Shown: positions 9,100 through 19,372 of the stretch, piece by piece
How positions within the stretch are numbered: the stretch's first letter is position 1
Layout: each line of letters starts with the position of its first letter
DNA from: Bacteroidales bacterium
GTDB lineage: Bacteria > Bacteroidota > Bacteroidia > Bacteroidales > PXBB01
Length of the DNA stretch: 64,000 nucleotides
Assembly: GCA_028698995.1 (NCBI GenBank)
Contig: JAQVVM010000007.1
Span: 1 to 64,000 of the forward strand
Direction of reading: 5' to 3'
The notes under the pieces: model-generated
What the model was told of the DNA's origin: nothing
Databases searched by the model: none
Seen by the model: the letters and a program-made list of their open reading frames with translations, nothing else
Program-made: the position numbers and the translations under genes

Positions 9100-9936
9100 T
9101 CAAAAACCAAACTCTGCTTCAGGATTAACAGAAAGTTTATACACGTGTTCTTTGACAGCAAAAGTCCATTGCTCATCATCCATTCGGTTATCAAAAACAG
9201 TGTAGGGTATGGGTTTTCCGTAAAAAATAGTTAATTTTGAATCTCTGTGTTTACACATTTCATCAACCAGAAATAACATCTCAATATTTGCTTTAATTTT
9301 TAAAAACTTTCTAATATTGGCAAGGTTATAAAAAAAATTGGAATTATGTCCACTTAGGTATGCTGGTATAATGTCACGTTTATGCTTTTTTGCTCGCTGA
9401 ATCAGAGTTTTTTTCCATTCAAGGTCTTTAATAATACCTTTTTGCTTTCTGGAAACAAGACCGGCAGGAAAAAGTAATATGGCATCATCTGAATCAAAAG
9501 CCTCGTTGAGGGTAGTTATATAGGCCTTTAAATTCTTACCATGTTTATTAATGGGGAGAAATAAAGATTTAATATTTTCAATATTCATAAGTATATCATT
9601 AACAAGAGCTTTTGTTTGATGATATTTCCCTAAATTCGCTAATAACGCAATGCCATCCAATCCACCCAATGGATGATTAGAAGCAATAATTGGTCTTATA
9701 ACATGGCTTATATTGGTATCATTAACAATTTCAAGATGCAAGTTAAAATGTTTAATTATATTTTCACAAAAAACATAATCGTAAAATGTTGAATTATTGG
9801 CAATAAATTCATTTAATTCATCCTGGTGCGTAATATATTTGAGATAATTTATGAAAAATCGAGGTATAATTTTATATAAAGTAGCGTTTTTCGTTTTGAT
9901 GACATTATCAATATCTATAAATTTATCTGTTGTCAT
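9100..9936 (-). CDS. PlsC-like 1-acyl-glycerol-3-phosphate acyltransferase family (OlsA/GlsA-like O-acyltransferase)
   Basis: IIASNHPLGGLDGIALL (H-x4-D), AILLFPAGLVSRKQKG; paired with the GNAT gene. Confidence 0.75.
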   Translation of the reverse strand: MTTDKFIDIDNVIKTKNATLYKIIPRFFINYLKYITHQDELNEFIANNSTFYDYVFCENIIKHFNLHLEIVNDTNISHVIRPIIASNHPLGGLDGIALLANLGKYHQTKALVNDILMNIENIKSLFLPINKHGKNLKAYITTLNEAFDSDDAILLFPAGLVSRKQKGIIKDLEWKKTLIQRAKKHKRDIIPAYLSGHNSNFFYNLANIRKFLKIKANIEMLFLVDEMCKHRDSKLTIFYGKPIPYTVFDNRMDDEQWTFAVKEHVYKLSVNPEAEFGF

Positions 9937-9951
9937 TGATTTTGGTTTTAA

Positions 9952-10500
9952 TTAAGGAATTCTATCGAAAAATGGATTTTTTGATGTGGCACTTAGGGGT
10001 ATTCCATAAATAATTTTCACACCTTTGCCCATAAGGCCCATTGATTTAACAGCTTGTCCTGCAGAAAACATAACCCTGTTGTCAACACGAGCATTTGCTG
10101 CAATAGATACAGCTGAACCTATCGCAATGCCCAAATCTCCGGTATTAAAAACACATGGAACATTTGGTTTTTTTTTCTTTTCATTGCAATTTTTAAAACC
10201 ACACAATCCACATTTATCAAGTTCAAGGGGCTTAATGTAACTACCAAAAAAAACCATATAAGGAGCATGCAATATATTCCGTGCATCTCTGATAAAAAAA
10301 TCTTGTTTTGTTTTTGTTCCAATTAAAATCATTTTTTCAGAAATGAGTTTAATGGTCGGGGCATCAACAATCATAGTTGCCAAATTATCAATACCACGAC
10401 CTTTGGGTGCCGTTTTGGCAGCAACAACCATATTTTTTGCAACTTGCAAAATTGCATCTTTTATAATTAATTCCGAATTCAACATGTTGTTTAATTTCAA
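9952..10500 (-). CDS. DUF2148 ferredoxin-domain protein
   Basis: AAKTAPKGRGIDNL...LDKCGLCGFKNCNEKKKKPNVPCVFNTGDLGIAIGSAVSIAA. Confidence 0.8.
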   Translation of the reverse strand: MKLNNMLNSELIIKDAILQVAKNMVVAAKTAPKGRGIDNLATMIVDAPTIKLISEKMILIGTKTKQDFFIRDARNILHAPYMVFFGSYIKPLELDKCGLCGFKNCNEKKKKPNVPCVFNTGDLGIAIGSAVSIAANARVDNRVMFSAGQAVKSMGLMGKGVKIIYGIPLSATSKNPFFDRIP

Positions 10501-10514
10501 TTTTAAGTATTGGG

Positions 10515-11147
10515 CTAATTACTGATTATTCTGTCATTTTTATACAAAACGATTCTTTCAATACTACCACTCTCATTATACCACACCTCTTCTCCATTTT
10601 TCATATTCAAAAAATAGGGAACTTCTCTTTTTAATACACCATTCAAATAAAAACCTTTTAAAGTTCCTGTACCTTTTTCGAATTGACCTTCTCCTACTTT
10701 AATACCACGGGGATCATAATAGCCCCATGTGCCATGAAATAATTCATTACTATACAATCCATCTACTTTTAATTGTCCGTTATCGTACCATTCTTTAAAA
10801 ATACCATCTAATATTCCGTTTTTATATTCTTTCTGAATACTCAAGATACCTGTTTCGCTCCAGAAAGTACTGATTCCATTTAATTTATTGTTTATGTAAA
10901 ACTCCTCACTCTCTTTATTACCATTGTAATACCAAGTTACAGCCTTTCCATTGAGGAGGCCGTCCTTATACTCAAACTGACATTGCAACCTATTATTCTG
11001 GAACCACCCATATTCAATTCCATTTTTCTTTCCGGACTTTAGGGAATATTCTAATTTCTTATCTCCATTTTCCCAATATTCTGTATGGGTTTGTGTACAA
11101 GAAACTAATACCAATAGAAATATAAGTATATAATTAATCTTCAACAT
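10515..11147 (-). CDS. MORN-repeat (YwqK-like) lipoprotein
   Basis: Lipobox LVSCTQ; repeats such as GLLNGKAVTWYYNGNKESEEFYINNKLNGISTFWSETG. Confidence 0.75.
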   Translation of the reverse strand: MLKINYILIFLLVLVSCTQTHTEYWENGDKKLEYSLKSGKKNGIEYGWFQNNRLQCQFEYKDGLLNGKAVTWYYNGNKESEEFYINNKLNGISTFWSETGILSIQKEYKNGILDGIFKEWYDNGQLKVDGLYSNELFHGTWGYYDPRGIKVGEGQFEKGTGTLKGFYLNGVLKREVPYFLNMKNGEEVWYNESGSIERIVLYKNDRIISN

Positions 11148-11162
11148 ACATCATTATAAATA

Positions 11163-11199
11163 GAAAAAGCTGCTACAATTACCATGTAACAGCTTTTTC
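11163..11199 (-). terminator. Hairpin terminator for the 11216-14173 gene
   Basis: GAAAAAGCTGCTACA-N6-TGTAACAGCTTTTTC, nearly perfect stem, T-rich on the minus strand, 17 bp after the stop. Confidence 0.7.
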
Positions 11200-11215
11200 A
11201 GTTTTCGTAACAATT

Positions 11216-14173
11216 TTAATTGTTCAGAATAAGTTTTCTGTTAAGATTGACATTGTCATTTTTCAAATTAATAATATAAATACCTTGAGATAAAAATGAC
11301 AGGTTCATTGCTTTTGTGTTTAAACCTTGTCTTAGATTCAAAACATCGTTATAAACAATTCTTCCGGTAATGTCGAGAATTTCCATGTTGAGTGCTTCAG
11401 ATTTATCAAGAGTAATCTGGAAATTGACAAATCCATTTGAAGGATTTGGATACATTGAAAGGCTATTACCTATACTATTATTTTCAATACCAACAGTATA
11501 AGAGAAATTAAATGTTCTTACATCACTCCAATCACTTTCATCAGATGCATGAACAGCCTTTATTCTCCAATGATACATCTTACCGGAAACCAAAGTGCTG
11601 TATAACACAGTTAACTCTTTTGCCGGAGCTGTTACATCATAAGATGCAGCAGTCGAAAAAGCAGCAGTAGTGTCAATTTCTAAAACATAATGTGTAATTC
11701 CTTCAATTTCATCCCATTTTAAAATAGGACTTACGTTTGACACATTGCTTGCATTAGCAGGAGCAGTAGGATTAACTTTATCAATTGTTGTAAATTCCCA
11801 TATATCGGACCAATTGCTGTAAACCATACCAATTCTTGCTCTTGATCTCCAAAAATATTTTTGATTAAATTTAAGTTCACTTGTTGCAGAACTAACAAAT
11901 GGAACATCAGCAGAAGCAACAGATAAGGTATATAAGAAACTATCAAAAGTGTTAACCGTATCAATTTCAAATTGGTAGGTTAAAACGCCATCAAGATTGA
12001 TACTTTTTAATGAAACATTTGGCATTACGCCGGTTGCTCCGTCTTCAGGAGTAGCTAAGACTAATTCGTCAGTTGTAACAAATGACCAAGAATTTGACCA
12101 GTCAGAAGCACCAGATGCATTAAAGGCCCTTACCCTCCAGTAATAAGTTGTACCAAATAGATTTTGAACTGTAAAAGCTTGAACTACAGGTAAATCATTA
12201 TTAATAGTATAATTAGTTAAGATAGTACTATTAAAAAACAATGTTGTATCAACTTCACATTCATAATGAGTAGCACCATAAACAGGTTCCCATTTTAGAA
12301 TGACTGCTAATGGCATATTGATACTTGCATCAGCAGGTGAAGTCTGCAAAATATTATCATGAACTATGAAGCTGAAATTTGCTGACCACATAGAAGTATC
12401 ATTAACACCTATAGATCTTACTCTCCAATGATATGTTTCTCCATAGACCAAATCATTTAAGTGAAAATAATTATCATTCACATCTTCAGATATAGGATTT
12501 GAGAATAAAGGATCTGTGTCATATTCAATATTATATAATATGGCACCTCCAACATTTGTCCATTCAAGAAGAACTTCTGTTTGTAAATTAATAGAGGCAT
12601 CAGCAGGAGATACTAATACAGGTGAAGCAGGCATGGTATCTAATGTAACAAAAGTCCAAATAAGAGACCATTCACTTGTATCCGCATCATGCATTGCTTT
12701 AACTCTCCAGAAATAAGGAGTGCTAAATGTAGTAGCATCTAAAATAATATGAGGGTTAGTAACGATACTATCAATGAGAAGTGCACTGTTAAATAAAGCC
12801 GTAGTATCAATTTGTACCAAATAATCATTAACTCCATCAATTTCTTCCCATGATAGTTCTTCGTTAAAAGCAGCGCCTGTAGACATATCCATTGGTAATA
12901 ATTGCTGAGGCATTTCAATAACGGTGAAGCTATTTACCGAAGACCAAACACTTGTGTCTGTAGCATTTACACTTTTTACACGCCAGAAATATTCAGTATC
13001 AAATAATAACTCAACTAAAGTTTTAGCATTGGTTGTAGAAGTTAGCGTATCGGCAGTTGTAAATAAAGCATCAACGTCATATTCAATAATGTATGAAACA
13101 GCTAAAGGATCAGCTGTCCACTCTAATTCAACAGAAGGGTGAACATTTGTGGCTAGATCTATTGGTGATACCAATGAAGGAACTCCTAAAACAGTATCTA
13201 TGGTTGAGAAAGACCAGACTTCAGACCAAAGGGACATGTCATTATTTTTTACAGATTTTACCCTCCAGTAATATGTTTGATTATTAACTAATCCAGTAAT
13301 ACTGATTCTGCTATTATCGAGGAAGGTAATATTTGTACTAACAGGTACAAGTGTGAGTGTGGTAGGACTTGTAAAGTTCATATCAATACTATATTCAATA
13401 ATATAAGATGTAGCGTCTGTCAAAGGCATCCAATCAAGAGTTAGAGCAAGAGGTCTATTAACAGCCATATTGGTAGGAGAAGTCAAGTCTGGTGCATTAG
13501 GCATCGAATTGCATGTATTAAATATGATAATGTCGGACCAATCACAAAAATCCTGGGTATGAACAGCTTTAATTCTGAAAAAATAGGTAAGATTGCTATA
13601 TAAAGAAAAATTAACATGTTCAAAGAAGTCAATTTTTAAAGAATCTTTACTAATATTGCCTGATTTCAAAAATGTACTGTTAAAACTGGGGATAGTGTCT
13701 AATTCGTACTCATAATGCGTTATCCCTGTAATGGAAGTCCAATTAATAATTGCTTTAAGGGAAGAAATGGTTGAAACAGTATAACAATTCAATACGTTAA
13801 CAGCCATAGGATTTACAACAACCTTAGAAATCACAGTAAATGAGCGAAATTCAGACCAGTCCGAAGAATCAATATTATCAATAGCTTTTACTTTCCAAAA
13901 ATAAGTTCCATTAAAATTCAGTTCAGTAGTTTGTATTGCAGTAAGGTTTGTGGTTAATTCTAAAGGGCTATTAAAATTTGTATCTGTGTCAATTTGTACT
14001 TTATAATATAACCCAAGTGTACCTGAAACAGGACCCCAATTGAGTAAAACATCAGGCATCTGATTTTGTGCATCATTTACTGGAGCGACAAGTGTCGGCG
14101 TGTAAACATTGACAGATGCAAAAATATTGACAGATAAAAAAATAATAACTAAGCTTGTAAATAATCTTTTCAT
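11216..14173 (-). CDS. Surface protein with about nine Fn3-like repeats and T9SS C-terminal sorting domain
   Basis: Repeating Y..EIDT...F and YFWRVKA....SDWS..W.F motifs about every 100 aa; C-term SMYPNPSNGFVNFQI...QGIYIINLKNDNVNLNRKLILNN. Confidence 0.85.
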   Translation of the reverse strand: MKRLFTSLVIIFLSVNIFASVNVYTPTLVAPVNDAQNQMPDVLLNWGPVSGTLGLYYKVQIDTDTNFNSPLELTTNLTAIQTTELNFNGTYFWKVKAIDNIDSSDWSEFRSFTVISKVVVNPMAVNVLNCYTVSTISSLKAIINWTSITGITHYEYELDTIPSFNSTFLKSGNISKDSLKIDFFEHVNFSLYSNLTYFFRIKAVHTQDFCDWSDIIIFNTCNSMPNAPDLTSPTNMAVNRPLALTLDWMPLTDATSYIIEYSIDMNFTSPTTLTLVPVSTNITFLDNSRISITGLVNNQTYYWRVKSVKNNDMSLWSEVWSFSTIDTVLGVPSLVSPIDLATNVHPSVELEWTADPLAVSYIIEYDVDALFTTADTLTSTTNAKTLVELLFDTEYFWRVKSVNATDTSVWSSVNSFTVIEMPQQLLPMDMSTGAAFNEELSWEEIDGVNDYLVQIDTTALFNSALLIDSIVTNPHIILDATTFSTPYFWRVKAMHDADTSEWSLIWTFVTLDTMPASPVLVSPADASINLQTEVLLEWTNVGGAILYNIEYDTDPLFSNPISEDVNDNYFHLNDLVYGETYHWRVRSIGVNDTSMWSANFSFIVHDNILQTSPADASINMPLAVILKWEPVYGATHYECEVDTTLFFNSTILTNYTINNDLPVVQAFTVQNLFGTTYYWRVRAFNASGASDWSNSWSFVTTDELVLATPEDGATGVMPNVSLKSINLDGVLTYQFEIDTVNTFDSFLYTLSVASADVPFVSSATSELKFNQKYFWRSRARIGMVYSNWSDIWEFTTIDKVNPTAPANASNVSNVSPILKWDEIEGITHYVLEIDTTAAFSTAASYDVTAPAKELTVLYSTLVSGKMYHWRIKAVHASDESDWSDVRTFNFSYTVGIENNSIGNSLSMYPNPSNGFVNFQITLDKSEALNMEILDITGRIVYNDVLNLRQGLNTKAMNLSFLSQGIYIINLKNDNVNLNRKLILNN

Positions 14174-14209
14174 ATTGATTTTTGTTAATATATATTATTA
14201 TTATATTAT

Positions 14210-14241
14210 AAAAAAAAGTTGCTTCCCTGACGGGAAGCAAC
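14210..14241 (-). terminator. Rho-independent terminator for the 14255-17119 gene
   Basis: Minus strand GTTGCTTCCC-GTCA-GGGAAGCAAC followed by a run of T; perfect 10-bp stem. Confidence 0.9.
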
Positions 14242-14254
14242 AAATAAACTATTG

Positions 14255-17119
14255 TTAATAAACTATGAATTTGGACGTAAGTCTTTGTTGACCTGAAACA
14301 AGCTGAACAATGTATGAGCCTTTGTTAAATCCGGAGCAATCAAAAGAGAAATCGTTGTTTCCTTTTTTCACATCGTTCAATTCAAAATTTGCAACCAGAG
14401 CACCTCTGATGTCGTAAACCTTTACAAATGTTCTGGCAGCAGCATTTAATGTAAAGTTTAAGTTAACTATATCAGATGCAGGATTTGGATACAATGAAAT
14501 ATTGGGTTGTGCATGAATAGTATTATTTTGCTGATTATTTGCACTCATAAAAGTATAAGATTCAAAAGCACCGCGACCATGAGTACCTGCATAAATAATT
14601 CCGTAATTAATAACACCGGGGTAATCATATACCTGTTGAACAAGCATATATACAGGTACATTTGCTAAACCGGTGTTAACACTAACCCAAACAGGTTGTG
14701 GAGAATTAATATTTTCAGTTGCAAATACGCCATATTCAGTGCCTACCAAAACAGTATTACTGTTTTGCATTTCAATAATTGCAGTATAAATTGGCATCTT
14801 TGGTAGGTTACCTTGTCTTGTGGTAAAAGTTGGATTAGCATCTAAGGCATTGGTTGAGCGATAAACATAATTTGTGTTTGCATAATTACCAAATGTTACT
14901 ACCACATGATTTGGATCATTGGGGTCAATTGCAATCCCAGTTGGAACTCTACCGGAAGGTAATCCTCCATTTATTAATTTAGTTTCTACAACACAATATG
15001 GACTAGTTACATCAGCACTTAATGAATCATGGGCGTGACGTAGATTTGAAATTCTGTAAATTGAACCATTGCTTGTACCTACAAATAAATAATTTCCACA
15101 TTTAGAAACTGACATAACTATTGACTGGCCGCTAAAGCTTGCAACCTTAAACCAATCAGGTTGAATTGCAAAATCGAGAGCTTCTCTGGTCATCCAAACA
15201 GCATCATTAAGACCAATATAGAAACGAGACTGAATCATATCTTTAATTTTGATAGATTCACCATCATTTAAAGATTGTGGCAAGGTATAATCGAATAGAA
15301 AACCGTTTTTACTTAGTACTTTTACAACATCGCCAGCCTGATAGGTTGTATCAAGAGCTTGGAAAACAACTGAGTCGGGAGAATAAATATCATTAAATGT
15401 TTCCCAGTGTAGTAAAGGAGTAACAAAAGAAGCAGGATAGCCACCACTTCCCGGGGGATTTGTTGTGCCTCCAAGATCAAGTAATCGTTGGCTGAAAAAT
15501 GGATTAGATGGATCATCAGCTTCATGGAAGACAATACCTTTGTCAATTGATCTGCCCATACCTGCATAATAGGTAGTGGCAAACATAACGTTTGGATTAA
15601 TAATGGAAAAAGCAGAATAACCGCCATCACCACCCATTACACCTTTACCGGCCATAACAGTATTTCCCTGTTTGCTGATATAAATAGTACCATTATCTTG
15701 AGTGCCACCCATGACTTCACCAACAGGAGATGCAGCAATGGCATAAAATTGAATGGTATTAAGATTCTTATTGATTGTCTGGAAAGTCATTCCACCGTCA
15801 GAACTTCTCGAAACACCACCGTCACTTCCAACATAGAAAGTATTGGGATCGGAAGGGTCAAAAACTATTTTATGAATATCTGCATGAATATAATAAGGAT
15901 TCGTTTCCTCAAGAAACCATAAAGTTCTTTGTATCCAATGCTCACCTAATTCCCATGTCCAGAGATCAATACCACCTAAAACCACTTTATTTGGGTTATT
16001 AGGAAAAACAGCGATGGTATTATTATACCAACCTTGTGTTCTGAGGGGTTCAAAAGTTGTTGTGCCACCTTCACCAATAATAGTCCAAGTTTCGCCTTTA
16101 TCAGAAGAGCGGTATATATTAAGCAGATTGCCATTAGTTTTAGCTGCACAAGCATAAATAATATTTGGATTTGATGGAGCTACAGCAAACTCGATTCTTG
16201 AAACACCACCGGCAGGTAATTTGCCAGTTTGACCAGTAGAATGATTTACATAATCGCTGTCTCCTGTTGAGGAAATATAGCATCTGTTACCAATTGAAGC
16301 TACAACTGTTTTATTGCTTCCAACTTTTACAATGCTCACATCAGTAGCATTTAAAGAAGTAGGAGACAAAGGGTTTTCCCATGTTGCACCACCATCTTTA
16401 GATAGACGAAGACCTTTGTTGGTAGCTGCATAAACCCAACCTTGTTCATCTACAGCAATTTCATTTATTGTTGCCCATTCAGCACTTGAGTTATTTTCAA
16501 CAATTGGTTCTGTATTAGGAAGTAAACTAAAAGTGCTTCCATTGGTAGATTTGAAGATACCTTTTCCAATAAAAGCAGTACCCCCTGTTGGATTGGCATT
16601 TGGATTAGCTAAACCTTCACCCGTTCCTGCGTAAATGTGACCAGTTACTGGGCATTGTGCCATACAACTGACAGCAAGATTCTCGGCAAAATCATCAATT
16701 TTCACCCATGAAGATCCGGCTGTTACAGATTTAAAGATACCTCCTGCAACACCTGCAGTATATAAAATATTAGAATTATTTTTATCAATAACGATAGCCC
16801 TTGTTCTTCCACCCATATTATCAGGTCCTGATTCAACCCAAGACATTGTTGCCAAAGAGGTATTACCTTTTGCTGTAGGCATAAGTAGGGCTTCCTTGCG
16901 AGCTTCAAGAACATCTCTATGATCAATCAGACCTGTAACTTGATTCTTTTTACGGTTGAATACCCATTCAGCAGCATCATTAAATCCTTGTGATGCAAAA
17001 TAGCTATTAATGTTTCTCGGGGTATAGGGAGGTGGATCTTTTTTAAATAAACCAATAAAAGCTACACTTCCAATTAGAAATAATAAAGCAAAACTAATTA
17101 GTAAATTTCTGTTAATCAT
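14255..17119 (-). CDS. BNR/sortilin-like beta-propeller protein with T9SS sorting domain
   Basis: Repeats such as GGIFKSVTAGSSWVKID, GLRLSKDGGATWENP, GVSRSSDGGMTFQTI; C-term SLYPNPASDIVNLNF...GSYIVQLVSGQQRLTSKFIVY. Confidence 0.85.
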   Translation of the reverse strand: MINRNLLISFALLFLIGSVAFIGLFKKDPPPYTPRNINSYFASQGFNDAAEWVFNRKKNQVTGLIDHRDVLEARKEALLMPTAKGNTSLATMSWVESGPDNMGGRTRAIVIDKNNSNILYTAGVAGGIFKSVTAGSSWVKIDDFAENLAVSCMAQCPVTGHIYAGTGEGLANPNANPTGGTAFIGKGIFKSTNGSTFSLLPNTEPIVENNSSAEWATINEIAVDEQGWVYAATNKGLRLSKDGGATWENPLSPTSLNATDVSIVKVGSNKTVVASIGNRCYISSTGDSDYVNHSTGQTGKLPAGGVSRIEFAVAPSNPNIIYACAAKTNGNLLNIYRSSDKGETWTIIGEGGTTTFEPLRTQGWYNNTIAVFPNNPNKVVLGGIDLWTWELGEHWIQRTLWFLEETNPYYIHADIHKIVFDPSDPNTFYVGSDGGVSRSSDGGMTFQTINKNLNTIQFYAIAASPVGEVMGGTQDNGTIYISKQGNTVMAGKGVMGGDGGYSAFSIINPNVMFATTYYAGMGRSIDKGIVFHEADDPSNPFFSQRLLDLGGTTNPPGSGGYPASFVTPLLHWETFNDIYSPDSVVFQALDTTYQAGDVVKVLSKNGFLFDYTLPQSLNDGESIKIKDMIQSRFYIGLNDAVWMTREALDFAIQPDWFKVASFSGQSIVMSVSKCGNYLFVGTSNGSIYRISNLRHAHDSLSADVTSPYCVVETKLINGGLPSGRVPTGIAIDPNDPNHVVVTFGNYANTNYVYRSTNALDANPTFTTRQGNLPKMPIYTAIIEMQNSNTVLVGTEYGVFATENINSPQPVWVSVNTGLANVPVYMLVQQVYDYPGVINYGIIYAGTHGRGAFESYTFMSANNQQNNTIHAQPNISLYPNPASDIVNLNFTLNAAARTFVKVYDIRGALVANFELNDVKKGNNDFSFDCSGFNKGSYIVQLVSGQQRLTSKFIVY

Positions 17120-17332
17120 AATATTAGGGTTTTGATATACATATTAAAAATTTGGCACAATATACAATTTTTTTTTTAATCTTAAATTTTTATCAAATAT
17201 TTTTTCATTTTTTTGTGTGAAAAATGAGTGTAGAATAAAGAATCATATTCAATTGACAAAACTATACAATTAAATAATATCAAACAATAGTGATTAAGTT
17301 TTCGGCTTGTTTAATCAAGTTAAATGCACAAT

Positions 17333-18196
17333 TTAGATATGTAATTCTGCATGATATGAAGAGCGTACAAGGGGACCGCTTTCTACCATTTTGAATCCCA
17401 TATTCAGTCCTGTAATTTTATATTCATTAAATTCTTCAGGACTGACATATCTTTTGACCGGCAAATTGTTAATCCCCGGCTGAAGATATTGGCCAATTGT
17501 AAAAATCTGACAATCAACTTTAAGTAAATCATCCATCGTTTCAAATATCTCATTCTTTGTTTCTCCCAATCCGGTCATTATTCCTGACTTTGCTATAATC
17601 CCTGATAATGCAATATGGCGGATAACATCAAGACTTAGTTCGTATTTTGCAAAAACCCTTACTTCTTTTGTAAGACGCCTTACAGTTTCTAAGTTATGAG
17701 AAATTATTTCAGGTTTTTCATTTATTATCAGTTGCAGATTGTCAAAATGTCCATTAAAATCAGGGACCAAACACTCAATAGTGATATTCATTTTCAGGGC
17801 TCTGATAGCTTTAATTGTTTGAGCCCAAATCTCAGCACCACCATCCGGCAAATCGTCTCTGTCAACAGAAGTGATAACGCAGTGTCTGAGATTCATTTCT
17901 TTAACTGCATTGGCAATTCTTTGTGGTTCTTCAAAATCAGGAAGCAAAGGTTTTCCTGTTTCAACATTACAAAATTTACAAGAGCGTGTACAGATATTTC
18001 CCAAAATCATAAAAGTTGCTGTGCCTGCTTTCCAACACTCACCAATATTTGGGCACATTCCACTTTCGCAAATGGTGTGTAATTTATTTTTACTTAACCG
18101 GCTTTTTAAATGTGCATATTCGTATGCATCAGGGAGTTTGATTTTTAACCAATCAGGTTTCCTCAGTCTTTTTTCTTCGTTTCCTTTAAAATCCAT
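17333..18196 (-). CDS. lipA: Lipoyl synthase
   Basis: KLHTICESGMCPNIGECWKAGTATFMILGNICTRSCKFCNVETGKP, GIMTGLGET, FMGFKMVESGPLVRSSYHA-type C-terminus. Confidence 0.97.
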   Translation of the reverse strand: MDFKGNEEKRLRKPDWLKIKLPDAYEYAHLKSRLSKNKLHTICESGMCPNIGECWKAGTATFMILGNICTRSCKFCNVETGKPLLPDFEEPQRIANAVKEMNLRHCVITSVDRDDLPDGGAEIWAQTIKAIRALKMNITIECLVPDFNGHFDNLQLIINEKPEIISHNLETVRRLTKEVRVFAKYELSLDVIRHIALSGIIAKSGIMTGLGETKNEIFETMDDLLKVDCQIFTIGQYLQPGINNLPVKRYVSPEEFNEYKITGLNMGFKMVESGPLVRSSYHAELHI

Positions 18197-18202
18197 CTTT
18201 AT

Positions 18203-18946
18203 TTAATAATATTCTCTTCCTCCAAAATGCAAGCTCAGAAAAAGTGTTAAGAAATAATTGTTGTTTTTATCAAATGCCATTATTGGAACACTTTTCAAAT
18301 AAGCATCTACAGCAATTCCCAAATCTAATGAACGTACCACATCTTGTTTGCTGCCGTATTCAAAACTTAGTCCTAATTTTGAATAAACACCGGGATAAAA
18401 TTTGAGTTCGTTAAAACCTCTGAAAAATGAAGCCCTTCCATAAATCAAGTCACTATTATGTTTTTCGGGGTCATATTTCTCATCTGAAATTGTATAACTA
18501 TATGGAATATCAGTGGGATAGAGAATGCTGAGATACACCGGTTTTAGGATAGCTGCGCTAAAACCTAAATTAAACAAATAACGCACTTCTACCCCGCCCC
18601 AATAAGGCTTGAAATTAAGGGTTTTATGTCTTCCAAAGCTTACTCTTAGAGCAGATGCATAGTTAAGTTTTCCGTATTTAAAACTTTTAGCATCTTCAAA
18701 GTAGGGATTAATAATTTTAATTTCCTTAGGATGTCTTATGGATACAAACTCGAATTCGTAAAATCTTTTTAATGCTGCTGTTTTGTGTTTTCCATTACGG
18801 TAATTTATTCCAAGTCCTTGTGTATGAACCATGGCTCCCCAAGCAGTTTCCTTTCTGAATAAAACAGGTGTTTCATCAGTAGTTATATCCTGAGCATGAA
18901 GCAAATACACAAACAATACAAAAAAAATGAGAAAAAAGGTTCTCAT
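18203..18946 (-). CDS. Conserved hypothetical protein, secreted / outer-membrane-like
   Basis: Signal peptide MRTFFLIFFVLFVYLLHAQ; alternating aromatic beta-strand-like pattern. Confidence 0.6.
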   Translation of the reverse strand: MRTFFLIFFVLFVYLLHAQDITTDETPVLFRKETAWGAMVHTQGLGINYRNGKHKTAALKRFYEFEFVSIRHPKEIKIINPYFEDAKSFKYGKLNYASALRVSFGRHKTLNFKPYWGGVEVRYLFNLGFSAAILKPVYLSILYPTDIPYSYTISDEKYDPEKHNSDLIYGRASFFRGFNELKFYPGVYSKLGLSFEYGSKQDVVRSLDLGIAVDAYLKSVPIMAFDKNNNYFLTLFLSLHFGGREYY

Positions 18947-19040
18947 AAAAAATGCTTTACTAATTTGATGTACAAAGATAAAGAAAATACCAATGACAAT
19001 AATCTTTTTCCGGTAAAAAAGGCAATAAAAGAGTTAGCGG

Positions 19041-19184
19041 TTAGACGTTTTTATCTTGTTCAATAATCTGATTTTCAGTTTTATTCTGACCATATGCAGG
19101 GCATGTGGGTTTGCGCGGTTTGCATGATGTAAAAGCCAGACTTACCAAAAAAATTGAAACAATAATAACAACAACTTTTTTCAT
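19041..19184 (-). CDS. Small lipoprotein (47 aa), absent from the supplied ORF track
   Basis: Manual translation MKKVVVIIVSIFLVSLAFTSCKPRKPTCPAYGQNKTENQIIEQDKNV; clear lipobox AFTSC. Confidence 0.6.
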   Translation of the reverse strand: MKKVVVIIVSIFLVSLAFTSCKPRKPTCPAYGQNKTENQIIEQDKNV

Positions 19185-19372
19185 TTATGATTTTTTTTGA
19201 TGATACTTATTTTTAATATTTACAGAATCAAAAAGTTTGAAGCGGTAAAATTAATTATTTTTGCAATACAAATTTAGATATTTAATTATTTCCGGAATAT
19301 GTTTTTATTAACCATTTTACTAACAATATTATTTTACTATTTACTTCTTTATTAAATGTCTTAATTTCAGCT

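Noticed and set aside
10515-11147. Reading the YwqK-like MORN protein as the antitoxin of a toxin-antitoxin system
   Set aside because: The family name is often propagated as 'antitoxin', but no toxin partner is adjacent; MORN-repeat lipoprotein is the safer call.
17696-18206. Plus-strand ORFs (128 and 111 aa) opposite lipA
   Set aside because: Antisense shadows of lipoyl synthase; composition not protein-like.
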